Of a stretch of 64,000 bases of DNA, positions 45,202 to 55,657 are shown one piece after another. The stretch covers positions 33,304,621-33,368,620 of the forward strand of contig NC_063065.1 of assembly GCF_018812025.1 (NCBI RefSeq), written 5' to 3'. The position numbers and the translations under genes were made by a program. The stretch is from Megalobrama amblycephala (taxonomy: Eukaryota; Chordata; Actinopteri; Cypriniformes; Xenocyprididae). Each line of letters starts with the position of its first letter. Within the stretch, counting starts at the first letter, position 1. Below the pieces are notes generated by a model, which was not told the origin of the DNA, made no database searches, and saw only the letters and a list, made by a program, of their open reading frames with translations.

Positions 45202-45898
45202 ATACAGTGCTACTTGAAAGTTTGTGAAAACCTTTTGAAATTGAAGATCAAGGAATATTGTACTTCATTTGTCTTCTGGCAAACATCTAAGTGTCCGCTG
45301 TTGCTTCTGAAGGGTAGTACTAAATTAAAAAAAAAAAAAAAAAAGATATTTAAACAAAATAAGAAAAAAATTGTACATCTTCATCCTGTTCAAAAGTTTT
45401 CACCCCCCGGCTCTTAACTCATCATGTTTCCTTCCGGAGCATCAGTGAATGTTTGAACCTTTTTTAATAGTTGAGTTTGAGTCCCTCAGTTGTCCTCAGT
45501 GTGAAAAGATGGATCTCAAAATCATTCAGTCACTGCTGGAAAGGGTTCAAATACGCAAAAGATGCTGGAAAACTGAAGAATCTGCAGGATCTGGAGGATT
45601 TTTCTGAAGAACAGAGCTCAGTTTAACTGCTCAGAACAAACAAAAGACTCATGAACAACCATCACAAAACATAAAAACAGTCGTAGATCATCAGATAATA
45701 TCACACAGTATTGAGAATCAATGGTTCACAAACTTTTTAATGGGGTCATTTTAATAAATTCAGCTTTTTTTTAACTTACTCAGGACAGTACTAAATAAAA
45801 AATAACATGCATTTTGTATGATCTCACTTATTTTGTTAAAATTATTCAAATTTTCACAGACTCTGCAAATGGTTCACAAACTTTCAAGCAGCACTATA
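45202..45898. mobile_element. Tc1/mariner-type MITE
   Basis: The left end TACAGTGCTACTTGAAAGTT is inverted on the right as AACTTTCAAGCAGCACTATA; the repeat is about 26 bp and both ends are bordered by TA. The interior (GATGGATCTCAAAATCATTC, GAAAACTGAAGAATCTGCAG) carries no transposase. An A-run is found at 45327-45344. Confidence 0.8.
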
Positions 45899-45899
45899 C

Positions 45900-45902
45900 A
45901 TA

Positions 45903-45936
<34 letters not shown>

Positions 45937-46290
45937 TTTTAATATTTATTGTTATCTTTATTCTTTATTTATTGTTATATATCTATTTATTTATTTTTTT
46001 TCTATTGTTTATATTTAAATGTTTAAATGGTATTTCAAAATAAAAATAACACTGTAAGTTTTAAAAAAATAAAAAGGAACCAATATTAAAAGAAACTGAT
46101 ATTAATAAAATAAAATAACTAATACAATGAAATATTTAATATTTGTAAAATATTTTCTTTTTAATTTAACTTTTGGTTTCATTTTAAAATAAACATTAAA
46201 TAAAAGCATAAGCTATTTTTTTTTTCATTTTATGTTATTTTAGTTTTAATATTTTATATTTCAATGTTATTTTAAAACAAAACGAAATAA
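45900..46290. other. Low-complexity AT sequence
   Basis: (TA)n at 45905-45933, then TTTATT- and AAATA-type runs. No gene content is visible. Confidence 0.6.
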
Positions 46291-46880
46291 CGCTATAAGA
46301 AATGGGTAATAAAAAAATAAAATAAAATAAATAAAACAATGAATTAATAAAATAAAATAAAAGCTGCATGTGGATATTTGAGGCACACAGACTATTACTA
46401 TAATACAGGTTCCTTTTTGATTTCTGTCCTTGCACGTCAGTTTAGGAAGAAGTTTATTTATTTATTTATTTATTTATTTGTTTGTTTGTTTGTTTAATCA
46501 TAGCATTATTTCTGAATTGCATGAAAAAGCAGGAAGTTTGCTTAAGTATGGAGGTGAAAAGGTCTGGAGAGGTTGTAAGTGTATATATGTATGTATATAT
46601 ATATATATATATATAAAACTATAAGAAATGGATAATAAAATAAAATAAAATAAAATAAAATAAAATAAAATAAAATAAAATAAAATAAAAAGCTGCAATT
46701 ATGTGGATATTTGAGGCACACAGACTATTATTATAACAAAGTTTCCTTTTTGATTTCTGTCCTGCCGTCAGTTTAGCAAGAAGTTTCTATTTTTTGTCAT
46801 TGCATTATCTCTGAATTGCATAAAAAAGCAGGAAGTTGGCTTAAGTAGGGAGGAGAAAAGCTGTGGAGAGGGTTTGGATT
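46291..46880. repeat. Local tandem duplication, unit about 325 bp, with simple repeats
   Basis: CTATAAGAAATGG(G/A)TAATAAAA, GTGGATATTTGAGGCACACA, TTCCTTTTTGATTTCTGTCC and GCAGGAAGTT(T/G)GCTTAAG each occur twice, first at 46291-46590 and again at 46617-46875. Between and within the copies are (TTTA)n/(TTTG)n at 46454-46495, (TA)n at 46590-46612 and (TAAAA)n at 46636-46690. The copies differ by several substitutions and by these simple repeats. Confidence 0.85.
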
Positions 46881-48425
46881 CTCCCCTGCCTGAGTTGTCC
46901 TAAATGAAGGCACGTCTGCATGCATTCCTTATGTCCCTGACAATGGGCCGACATACTCTGTGCCTAATGGCTGCTGAGCTCTTGCCTTTGTCCCTTGATT
47001 AACTGCTCTATTCAGGGCTCAGCCTGCTAATTGCATAGCCTGTATAGCTCCCCTGCATTACTGTAAGAATTAATGAGACACAATTACTGCACCCAGCAAA
47101 TCTCCGGCCAGTCAATCCCAAAGAGCCCCCCTCACTCCAGCCTGAGCGCACTAGAGACTATAGAGCTGCGCCTCATTGCACGAAAAAAGAAAAAAAAAAA
47201 ACCTACTCAGCAGGGTTGTTTCATAAAATAAATGTATTTGTTTCAAGCTAGCTCATAATTAGGCCCTAGAGTGAGTGATGGACTGAGAGAGATTGAAGAA
47301 AGTGAGACACAAGAGGAGATATGAAATAATATTCTATAGTAAAAGACACAGAATAAAGAAGAAATTACATTTCTGATGAAACAGGAAATGAGAACTAGGC
47401 CAAACAGCACCATGACACTAGAAAATAACATGCATTTACCAGTCAAAAATTTGGACTTGCGTGCAGACTTGTTTTGAACATTTGATTTAAAGGCTTTTGC
47501 TTAATTGTTAGACATTTGTTTTGAAGCCAAAAGAGAGCCAGAGAAACAGCAAACAATGTATGCTCAGCATACATGAGAACACCTTTAATATGGTTTAAAA
47601 AGCATCCCAGGATGAACCAAAAATCACAATAAAGACATAATGTTACACACACACACACTTGTAAAATGACCCTAACACTGGTTGTTACAGAAGAAATATG
47701 TGAATAACACATTCTAATTTTGAATACAATTTAGGACTGATAATATGCAAATTAGCATGCCGTGCCAATCTGGAAGTATAAACTCTGAAAGAACTAGCCA
47801 TATGCCTCATCCTCAATATCTATACTATATATTCACTGTGAACACAGACACAGCTTCACTGTCAGATCAGATATTCATTATAAACACCTTGTTTATATAT
47901 AAAAACACTTCCTTAACCGCAGTCAAAAACATTATCACTCCAAAACAGCAGCGTGAACTTTATCAGTCTGACCCTCATTAAATCGCCAAGCTTGGCTAGC
48001 AGCACAGCACGTGACCGTTTCCCCGCTTCAGTGAAGTTTGATGAGTGATGTTTTCCTGCGGGTGTTGCTGGCTGCTGGCTGGAACGACAGCCGACAGTAT
48101 TCCACCTGCACTCACCTGTACAGCAGTCAAAAACTCATTTCTCAGTGTAAGTTAGAGAAAGGTTCCCCGGGAACCATATGACTCACCGGCTCAAACTCAA
48201 AAGCTAATCTGTTTCTTTTGTGTAACTGGATATGTACAGAGTAATCCGGGGTTTCTCTGACTACACTCTGAGCACAAAACAAACTACTACACGCAAATCC
48301 CGGCTCATCTGTGCATTTAAAAACGCTCACCGCAGTTCCTGTCACTCTGTGCTAACTCTGTAAACATCAAGTTAGCGTGCAGAATGATGTTGTTGAGGGA
48401 GAAGCTAGGGGTCCTGTTAAACCCT
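46881..48425. other. Mostly unique sequence; candidate conserved element at 46900-47170
   Basis: 46900-47170 is complex and contains CTAATTGCAT, TTAATGAGACACAATTACTG and CAGTCAATCC, many ATTA cores in GC-balanced sequence as seen in vertebrate developmental enhancers. 48000-48420 is GC-richer with CACGTG and the near-palindrome GGTTCCCCGGGAACC. No exon can be supported in either. Confidence 0.35.
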
Positions 48426-51400
48426 ACACTCTAAAAATGCTGGGTTAGAAACAACCCAAGTTGGGTTGAAAATGGACAAACCCAATGATTGTGTTGTTTT
48501 GACCCAGCGGTTGGGTTAAATGTTTGACCAGCATGCTGGGTAGTTTTATTTAAATTAACTATCGTTTAAAAATGACTGTGTGTCTGGTTAAAAATGAACC
48601 CAAAATATGTTGGAAATTAAAAATCTGACACATAATTACTAGAGGCAACAATAATAATCAAAAGGTGAACATTTATTAATAATTTAATAACAATTTAATA
48701 AATGTTTATTATTTATTAAACTTAGTATTAAATGTTAATTTCCAGGCTATTTTGTGTTCATTTTAGGCAAGCAGTAGTAATTTGGGTTGTTTTACCCCAG
48801 CATTTGGGTTATTTTACCCCATAATTTGGGCTGTTTTACCCCAGCATTTGGGTTGTTTTAACCCAGCGATTGGGCTGTTTTACCCCAGCATTTGGGTTGT
48901 TTTAACCCAGCGATTGGGCTGTTTTACCCCAGCATTTGGGTTGTTTTATCCCAGCTATTGGGTTGCTTTACCCCATCATTTGGGTTGTTTTACCCCAGCA
49001 TTTGGGTTGTTTTACCCCAGCGATTGGGTTATTTTACCCGAGCATTTGGGTTGTTTTAAACCAGTGATTGGGCTGTTTTACCCCAGCATTTGGGTTGTTT
49101 TAACCCAGCGATTGGGTTATTTTACCCCAGCATTTGGGTTATTTTAACCCAGCATTTGGGTTGTTTTACCCCAGCGATCGGGCTGTTTTACTTCAGCGGT
49201 TGGGTTGTTTTAACCCAGCGATTGGGCTGTTTTACCCCAGCATTTGGGCTGTTTTAACCCAGTGATTGGGCTGTTTTACCCCAGCATTTGGGTTGTTTTA
49301 ACCTAGTGATTGGGCTGTTTTACCCCAGCATTTGGGTTGTTTTAACCCAGCGATTGGGTTATTTTACCCCAGCATTTGGGTTATTTTAACCCAGCATTTG
49401 GGTTGTTTTACCCCAGCGATCGGGCTGTTTTACTTCAGCGGTTGGGTTGTTTTAACCCAGCATTTGGGTTATTTTAACCCAGCATTTGGGTTGTTTTACC
49501 CCAGCGATCGGGCTGTTTTACTTCAGCGGTTGGGTTGTTTTAACCCAGCATTTGGGTTGTTTTAACCCAGCGATTGGGTTATTTTACCCCAGCATTTGGG
49601 TTATTTTAACCCAGCATTTGGGTTGTTTTACCCCAGCGATCGGGCTGTTTTACTTCAGCGGTTGGGTTGTTTTAACCCAGCGATTGGGCTGTTTTACCCC
49701 AGCATTTGGGTTGTTTTAACCCAGCGATTGGGTTATTTTACCCCAGCATTTGGGTTATTTTAACCCAGCATTTGGGTTGTTTACCCCAGCGATCGGGCTG
49801 TTTTACTTCAGCGGTTGGGTTGTTTTAACCCAGCGATTGGGCTGTTTTACCCCAGCATTTGGGTTGTTTTAACCCAGCGATTGGGCTGTTTTACCCCAGC
49901 ATTTGGGTTGTTTTAACCCAGCGATTGGGCTGTTTTACCCCAGCATTTGGGTTGTTTTAACCCAGCGATTGGGCTGTTTTACCCCAGCATTTGGGTTGTT
50001 TTAACCCAGCGATTGGGTTATTTTACCCCAGCATTTGGGTTATTTTAACCCAGCATTTGGGTTGTTTTACCCCAGCGATCGGGCTGTTTTTCTTCAGCGG
50101 TTGGGTTGTTTTAACCCAGCGATTGGGCTGTTTTACCCCAGCATTTGGGTTGTTTTAACCCAGCGATTGGGTTGTTTTACCCCAGCTATTGGGTTGTTTT
50201 ACCCCATCATTTGGGTTGTTTTACCCCAGCATTTGGGTTGTTTTACCCCAGCGATTGGGTTATTTTACCCGAGCATTTGGGTTGTTTTAACCCAGTGATT
50301 GGGCTGTTTTACCCCAGCATTTGGGTTGTTTTAACCCAGCGATTGGGTTATTTTACCCCAGCATTTGGGTTATTTTAACCCAGCATTTGGGTTGTTTTAC
50401 CCCAGCGATCGGGCTGTTTTACTTCAGCGGTTGGGTTGTTTTAACCCAGCGATTGGGCTGTTTTACCCCAGCATTTGGGTTGTTTTAACCCAGTGATTGG
50501 GCTGTTTTACCCCAGCATTTGGGTTGTTTTAACACAGTGATTGGGCTGTTTTACCCAGCATTTGGGTTATTTTAACCCAGCATTTGGGTTGTTTTACCCC
50601 AGCGATCGGGCTGTTTTACTTCAGCGGTTGGGTTGTTTTAACCCAGCGATTGGGCTGATTTACCCCAGCATTTGGGTTGTTTTAACCCAGTGATTGGGCT
50701 GTTTTACCCCAGCATTTGGGTTGTTTTAACCCAGTGATTGGGCTGTTTTACCCCAGCATTTGGGTTGTTTTAACCCAACGATTGGGTTATTTTACCCCAG
50801 CATTTGGGTTATTTTAACCCAGCATTTGGGTTGTTTTACCCCAGCGATCGGGCTGTTTTACTTCAGCGGTTGGGTTGTTTTAACCCAGCATTTGGGTTAT
50901 TTTAACCCAGCATTTGGGTTGTTTTACCCCAGCGATCGGGCTGTTTTACTTCAGCGGTTGGGTTGTTTTAACCCAGTGATTGGGCTGTTTTACCCCAGCA
51001 TTTGGGTTGTTTTAACCCAGCGATTGGGCTGTTTTACCCCAGCATTTGGGTTGTTTTAACCCAGTGATTAGGCTGTTTTACCCCAGCATTTGGGTTGTTT
51101 TAACCCAGTGATTGGGCTGTTTTACCCCAGCATTTGGGTTATTTTAACCCAGCATTTGGGTTGTTTTACCCCAGCGATCGGGCTGTTTTACTTCAGCAGT
51201 TGGGTTGTTTTAACCCAGTGATTGGGCTGTTTTACCCCAGCATTTGGGTTGTTTTAACCCAGCGATTAGGCTGTTTTACCCCAGCATTTGAGTTGTTTTA
51301 ACCCAGTGATTAGGCTGTTTTACCCCAGCATTTGGGTTGTTTTAACCCAGCGATTGGGCTGTTTTACCCCAGCATTTGGGTTGTTTTAACCCAGTGATTA

Positions 51401-53793
51401 GGCTGTTTTACCCCAGCATTTGGGTTGTTTTAACCCAGCGATTGGGCTGTTTTACCCCAGCATTTGGGTTGTTCTAACCCAGTGATTAGGCTGTTTTACC
51501 CCAGCATTTGGGTTGTTTTAACCCAGTGATTGGGCTGTTTTACCCCAGCATTTGGGTTATTTTAACCCAGCATTTGGGTTGTTTTACCCCAGCGATTGGG
51601 CTGTTTTACTTCAGCGGTTGGGTTATTTTAACCCAGTGATTGGGCTGTTTTACCCCAGCATTTGGGTTGTTTTAACCCAGCGATTGGGCTGTTTTACCCC
51701 AGCATTTGGGTTGTTTTAACCCAGCGATTGGGTTATTTTACCCCAGCATTTGGGTTGTTTTAACCCAGCGATTGGGTTGTTTTACCCCAGCGATTGGGTT
51801 GTTTTACCCCAGCTATTGGGTTGTTTTACCCCATCATTTGGGTTGTTTTACCCCAGCATTTGGGTTGTTTTACCCCAGCGATTGGGTTATTTTACCCGAG
51901 CATTTGGGTTGTTTTAACCCAGTGATTGGGCTGTTTTACCCCAGCATTTGGGTTGTTTTAACCCAGCGATTGGGTTATTTTACCCCAGCATTGGGTTATT
52001 TTAACCCAGCATTTGGGTTGTTTTACCCCAGCGATCGGGCTGTTTTACTTCAGCGGTTGGGTTGTTTTAACCCAGCGATTGGGCTGTTTTACCCCAGCAT
52101 TTGGGTTGTTTTAACCCAGTGATTGGGCTGTTTTACCCCAGCATTTGGGTTGTTTTAACACAGTGATTGGGCTGTTTTACCCCAGCATTTGAGTTATTTT
52201 AACCCAGCATTTGGGTTGTTTTACCCCAGCGATCGGGCTGTTTTACTTCAGCGGTTGGGTTGTTTTAACCCAGCGATTGGGCTGATTTACCCCAGCATTT
52301 GGGTTGTTTTAACCCAGTGATTGGGCTGTTTTACCCCAGCATTTGGGTTGTTTTAACCCAGTGATTGGGCTGTTTTCCCCAGCATTTGGGTTGTTTTAAC
52401 CCAACGATTGGGTTATTTTACCCCAGCATTTGGGTTATTTTAACCCAGCATTTGGGTTGTTTTACCCCAGCGATCGGGCTGTTTTACTTCAGCGGTTGGG
52501 TTGTTTTAACCCAGCATTTGGGTTATTTTAACCCAGCATTTGGGTTGTTTTACCCCAGCGATCGGGCTGTTTTACTTCAGCGGTTGGGTTGTTTTAACCC
52601 AGTGATTGGGCTGTTTTACCCCAGCATTTGGGTTGTTTTAACCCAGCGATTGGGCTGTTTTACCCCAGCATTTGGGTTGTTTTAACCCAGTGATTAGGCT
52701 GTTTTACCCCAGCATTTGGGTTGTTTTAACCCAGTGATTGGGCTGTTTTACCCAGCATTTGGGTTATTTTAACCCAGCATTTGGGTTATTTTACCCCAGC
52801 GATCGGGCTGTTTTACTTCAGCGGTTGGGTTGTTTTAACCCAGTGATTGGGCTGTTTTACCCCAGCATTTGGGTTGTTTTAACCCAGCGATTAGGCTGTT
52901 TTACCCCAGCATTTGAGTTGTTTTAACCCAGTGATTAGGCTGTTTTACCCCAGCATTTGGGTTGTTTTAACCCAGCGATTGGGCTGTTTTACCCCAGCAT
53001 TTGGGTTGTTTTAACCCAGTGATTAGGCTGTTTTACCCCAGCATTTGGGTTGTTTTAACCCAGCGATTGGGCTGTTTTACCCCAGCATTTGGGTTGTTCT
53101 AACCCAGTGATTAGGCTGTTTTACCCCAGCATTTGGGTTGTTTTAACCCAGTGATTGGGCTGTTTTACCCCAGCATTTGGGTTATTTTAACCCAGCATTT
53201 GGGTTGTTTTACCCAGCGACTGGGCTGTTTTACTTCAGCGGTTGGGTTATTTTAACCCAGTGATTGGGCTGTTTTACCCCAGCTTTTGGGTTGTTTTAAC
53301 CCAGCGATTGGGCTGTTTTACCCCAGCATTTGGGTTGTTTTAACCCAGTGATTAGGCTGTTTTACCCCAGCATTTGGGTTGTTTTACCCCAGCGATTCGG
53401 TTAAATGTTTGCCCAACCGCTGCCCAATTATTTAATAGTTGAGTTAAATATTTTTATTTATATTTTTTTATTAATTATTGTTTAAAAATTACTGTATTGC
53501 TCGCTTAAATTAACCCAAAATAGGTTAGAAATTAATATGTTTAATAAATGAACATTTATTAAATTGCTTATTAATAAATGTTCACCTTTTGATTATCATT
53601 GTTGCCTCTAGTAATTATGTGTCTGATTTTTAATTTCCAACCTACTTTGGGTTCATTTTAAGCCAGACATATAGTCATTTTTAAACAATAGTTGAGTTAA
53701 ATAAAACTACCCAGAGGGATTTAACCCAACCACACCTAATCGCTCCATTTTCAACCCAACTTGGGTTGTTTTTAACCCTGCATTTTTGTGTGG
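48426..53793. mobile_element. Palindromic MITE enlarged to 5.4 kb by a minisatellite
   Basis: The left arm (48426-48785) starts ACACTCTAAAAATGCTGGGT and contains AACAACCCAAGTTGGGTTGA, GGGTAGTTTTATTTAA, GACACATAATTACTAGAGGC and CAAAAGGTGAACATTTATTA. The right arm (53400-53793) repeats all of these in inverse order, ending GCATTTTTGTGT. AAACCC is present just outside both ends, compatible with a decayed 8-bp duplication. Between the arms lies the minisatellite. No transposase is present. Confidence 0.9.
48780..53410. repeat. 22-bp minisatellite of about 210 units
   Basis: The unit is about 22 bp, for example GCATTTGGGTTGTTTTAACC plus CA. Recurrent variants are GCGATTGGGCTGTTTTACCC, GCGATCGGGCTGTTTTACTT, GCGGTTGGGTTGTTTTAACC and GCTATTGGGTTGTTTTACCC. 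Each junction is an inverted repeat (AACCCAGCGATTGGGTT), so single strands could fold into many small hairpins. The same AACCCA/TGGGTT motif occurs in the element's arms, which is the likely seed. Frames of up to 138 codons through the array (MGCFTPAFGLFYPS type) reflect the repeat, not a protein. Confidence 0.97.
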
Positions 53794-53805
53794 AAACCCA
53801 ACGTC

Positions 53806-53808
53806 TGT

Positions 53809-53860
<52 letters not shown>
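53806..53860. repeat. (GT)n microsatellite
   Basis: About 27 GT dinucleotides with one GTAT interruption, starting a few bases outside the right end of the palindromic element. Confidence 0.9.
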
Positions 53861-53861
<1 letters not shown>

Positions 53862-55223
53862 GTTCTAAAAAACCTTCTGCAATCCTACTTGGTGAAAGGA
53901 GTGAATTGTTGTGTGTTGTGAATGAGAAGTGAATTAGCGTTAGCTTCGTAGACACAAAAGAGGATTATTGCTGCTGCGTATGGCATATTTTCAATACTGT
54001 TAGCAATTTCTGGAATGTCTATTCGGATTTGGAGTGTTTACGCACCTGTCAATCACCTCCGTCACCCTTTTTCCAGAGCCGAAAGAAAAAAAAGCCCCTC
54101 TGCTCCATTCATCTTTGTCCTCAATGCTAACAATGCAAACTCTTGTACATTAGCCTCTTCGCCCTTCTTATCAGACCGGGAGAGCGTCTCGCTCTGTACC
54201 TGAATGCTCTTTGTTTCTCTGTGACCCCCTCTAGTGCAGGTCACTGCCTGCAGCCATTCCAAACTGGATTTGGCCATCATCAGGTTTCAGGCTCTCACAC
54301 ATAGAGCGGGTCAGGGGCCCCCGAGTGGATCCGCCGTGTTCGGCGTCAATCAAGTTTCTATTGCTGTGCTGATGGCTCACGGGCCTGCGGTTTTCAACCT
54401 CACTTGTAGCCTGAGCGCAGCAAGTGTACGTTGCTTTGTGATTGGAACACTTTTCATTTTGGGATCACACTTTTTCCTGTCTGGGTGGAAATGTGGAGAA
54501 AATCTCATTAGAGCCAAAGTGAAATGGAATACTGGCTTGCCATGTACTGAATGATGTGCAGTATATACTGCATACTATTCCTCAAAATAGTATATGATTG
54601 TAATTTTAAACTGTAAAATTAAAGTTTTTTTCAATTTAATTAATCACAGGTGTGTTTTGTACATGGTTGTTCATAGGTATAAAGTGTGTGAGATGTGCCA
54701 ATTACAATGTAAATATCATAAAGACACAACTAATGTAGCTAATTTTGTTTATTATATAAATAATTCACTTTATTTTCATATTAAACATCACAATAGGCAT
54801 TTATCACTCAGTTTAGTGCTTTATATGACAATGTTTTATTTAAATTAATAATATTTTATATTTATATAAATACATATAATACCAATGTATGGTAATGTAA
54901 ATTATATTTATTTACGAAGTATTTACAAAGTGGCCAAAAGTGATATCAGGAGGAGATATATGCTTTTAATGACCCTCCGAGTTCAATGAAACTGTCAAAA
55001 TATGAAGAAAATATTGTTATTATTATTATTATTATTAATAATTTATTTTAATATTTTAAATATGAGGGAAGAACAAAACACTTGGTTAAGATATTTATCT
55101 GACAAAATTATTTAGCAAAAAAAAGGCAGACTACAGCTACAGGTTTTATTTTACTAAGCAAAAAATAAAAATAAATAAATAATTGCATAGAAAAACAAAC
55201 AAAAAAAAAAACATGTGAAAATT
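53861..55223. other. Unique island at 54000-54550, then AT-rich sequence
   Basis: 54000-54550 is complex, GC-balanced sequence with an exact PBX/PREP decamer at 54046-54055, but no exon that I recognise. 54555-54600 (GCAGTATATACTGCATACTA) resembles part of the MITE at 61242. From 54600 to 55220 the sequence is AT-rich, with a (TTA)n at 55015-55036. Confidence 0.4.
54046..54055 (-). promoter_or_regulatory. Candidate PBX/PREP(MEIS) site
   Basis: Exact TGATTGACAG on the minus strand, directly adjoining a CACCTG E-box (GCACCTGTCAATCA). It lies at the edge of a complex, repeat-poor island, which makes it the best of the three matches. Confidence 0.3.
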
Positions 55224-55505
55224 TATGGAAGCTTGTTTCGGCCACTGAAAAAATAAAAAATAAAAACAAAAAAGGTAATTGCAACTTTTTATCTCACAAT
55301 TCTGACTTTTTTTTTTTTTTTGGTCAGAATTGCGAGATTTAAACTCACAAATGTGAGTTATAGAGTCTTTTTTTTCTCACAATTGCGAGTTTTGCGATCA
55401 CACAATTTTGAACTTATAACTCACAATTCTGACTTTTTTTTCTCACAATTGCAAGATATAAAGTCAAAACTGTGTCTAATAAAATCAGAATTGCGCATTT
55501 ATATA
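55224..55505. mobile_element. MITE of the TATGGAAGCTTGTTTC family, right end missing
   Basis: Starts TATGGAAGCTTGTTTCGGCC, then ACTGAAAAAATAAAAAAT, AAAAAAGGTAATTGCAACTT and repeated CTCACAATTCTGACTTTTTT / AGAATTGCGAG strings in both orientations. The right GGCGGAAACAAG terminus is absent. This is the modest, non-expanded form of the internal repeats that reach 1.65 kb at 14424. Confidence 0.75.
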
Positions 55506-55657
55506 TCTGCACAATTTGGCATACTTCATTGTGTTATCACGAATAAGACTCCAAGTATGCAATATGCTTACAAAATCTTAAATTTTTCATAATATTTGAA
55601 TAAAGGATGAAGATGTCAATTCTCCTAGGCCAAACATCACTTTTTGCCACTACGGTA

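Noticed and set aside
48782..52926. Frames of 62-138 codons of the MGCFTPAFGLFYPS type
   Set aside because: Translation of the ~22-bp minisatellite in whichever frame avoids stops. The frames break with each unit-length change and show no codon constraint.
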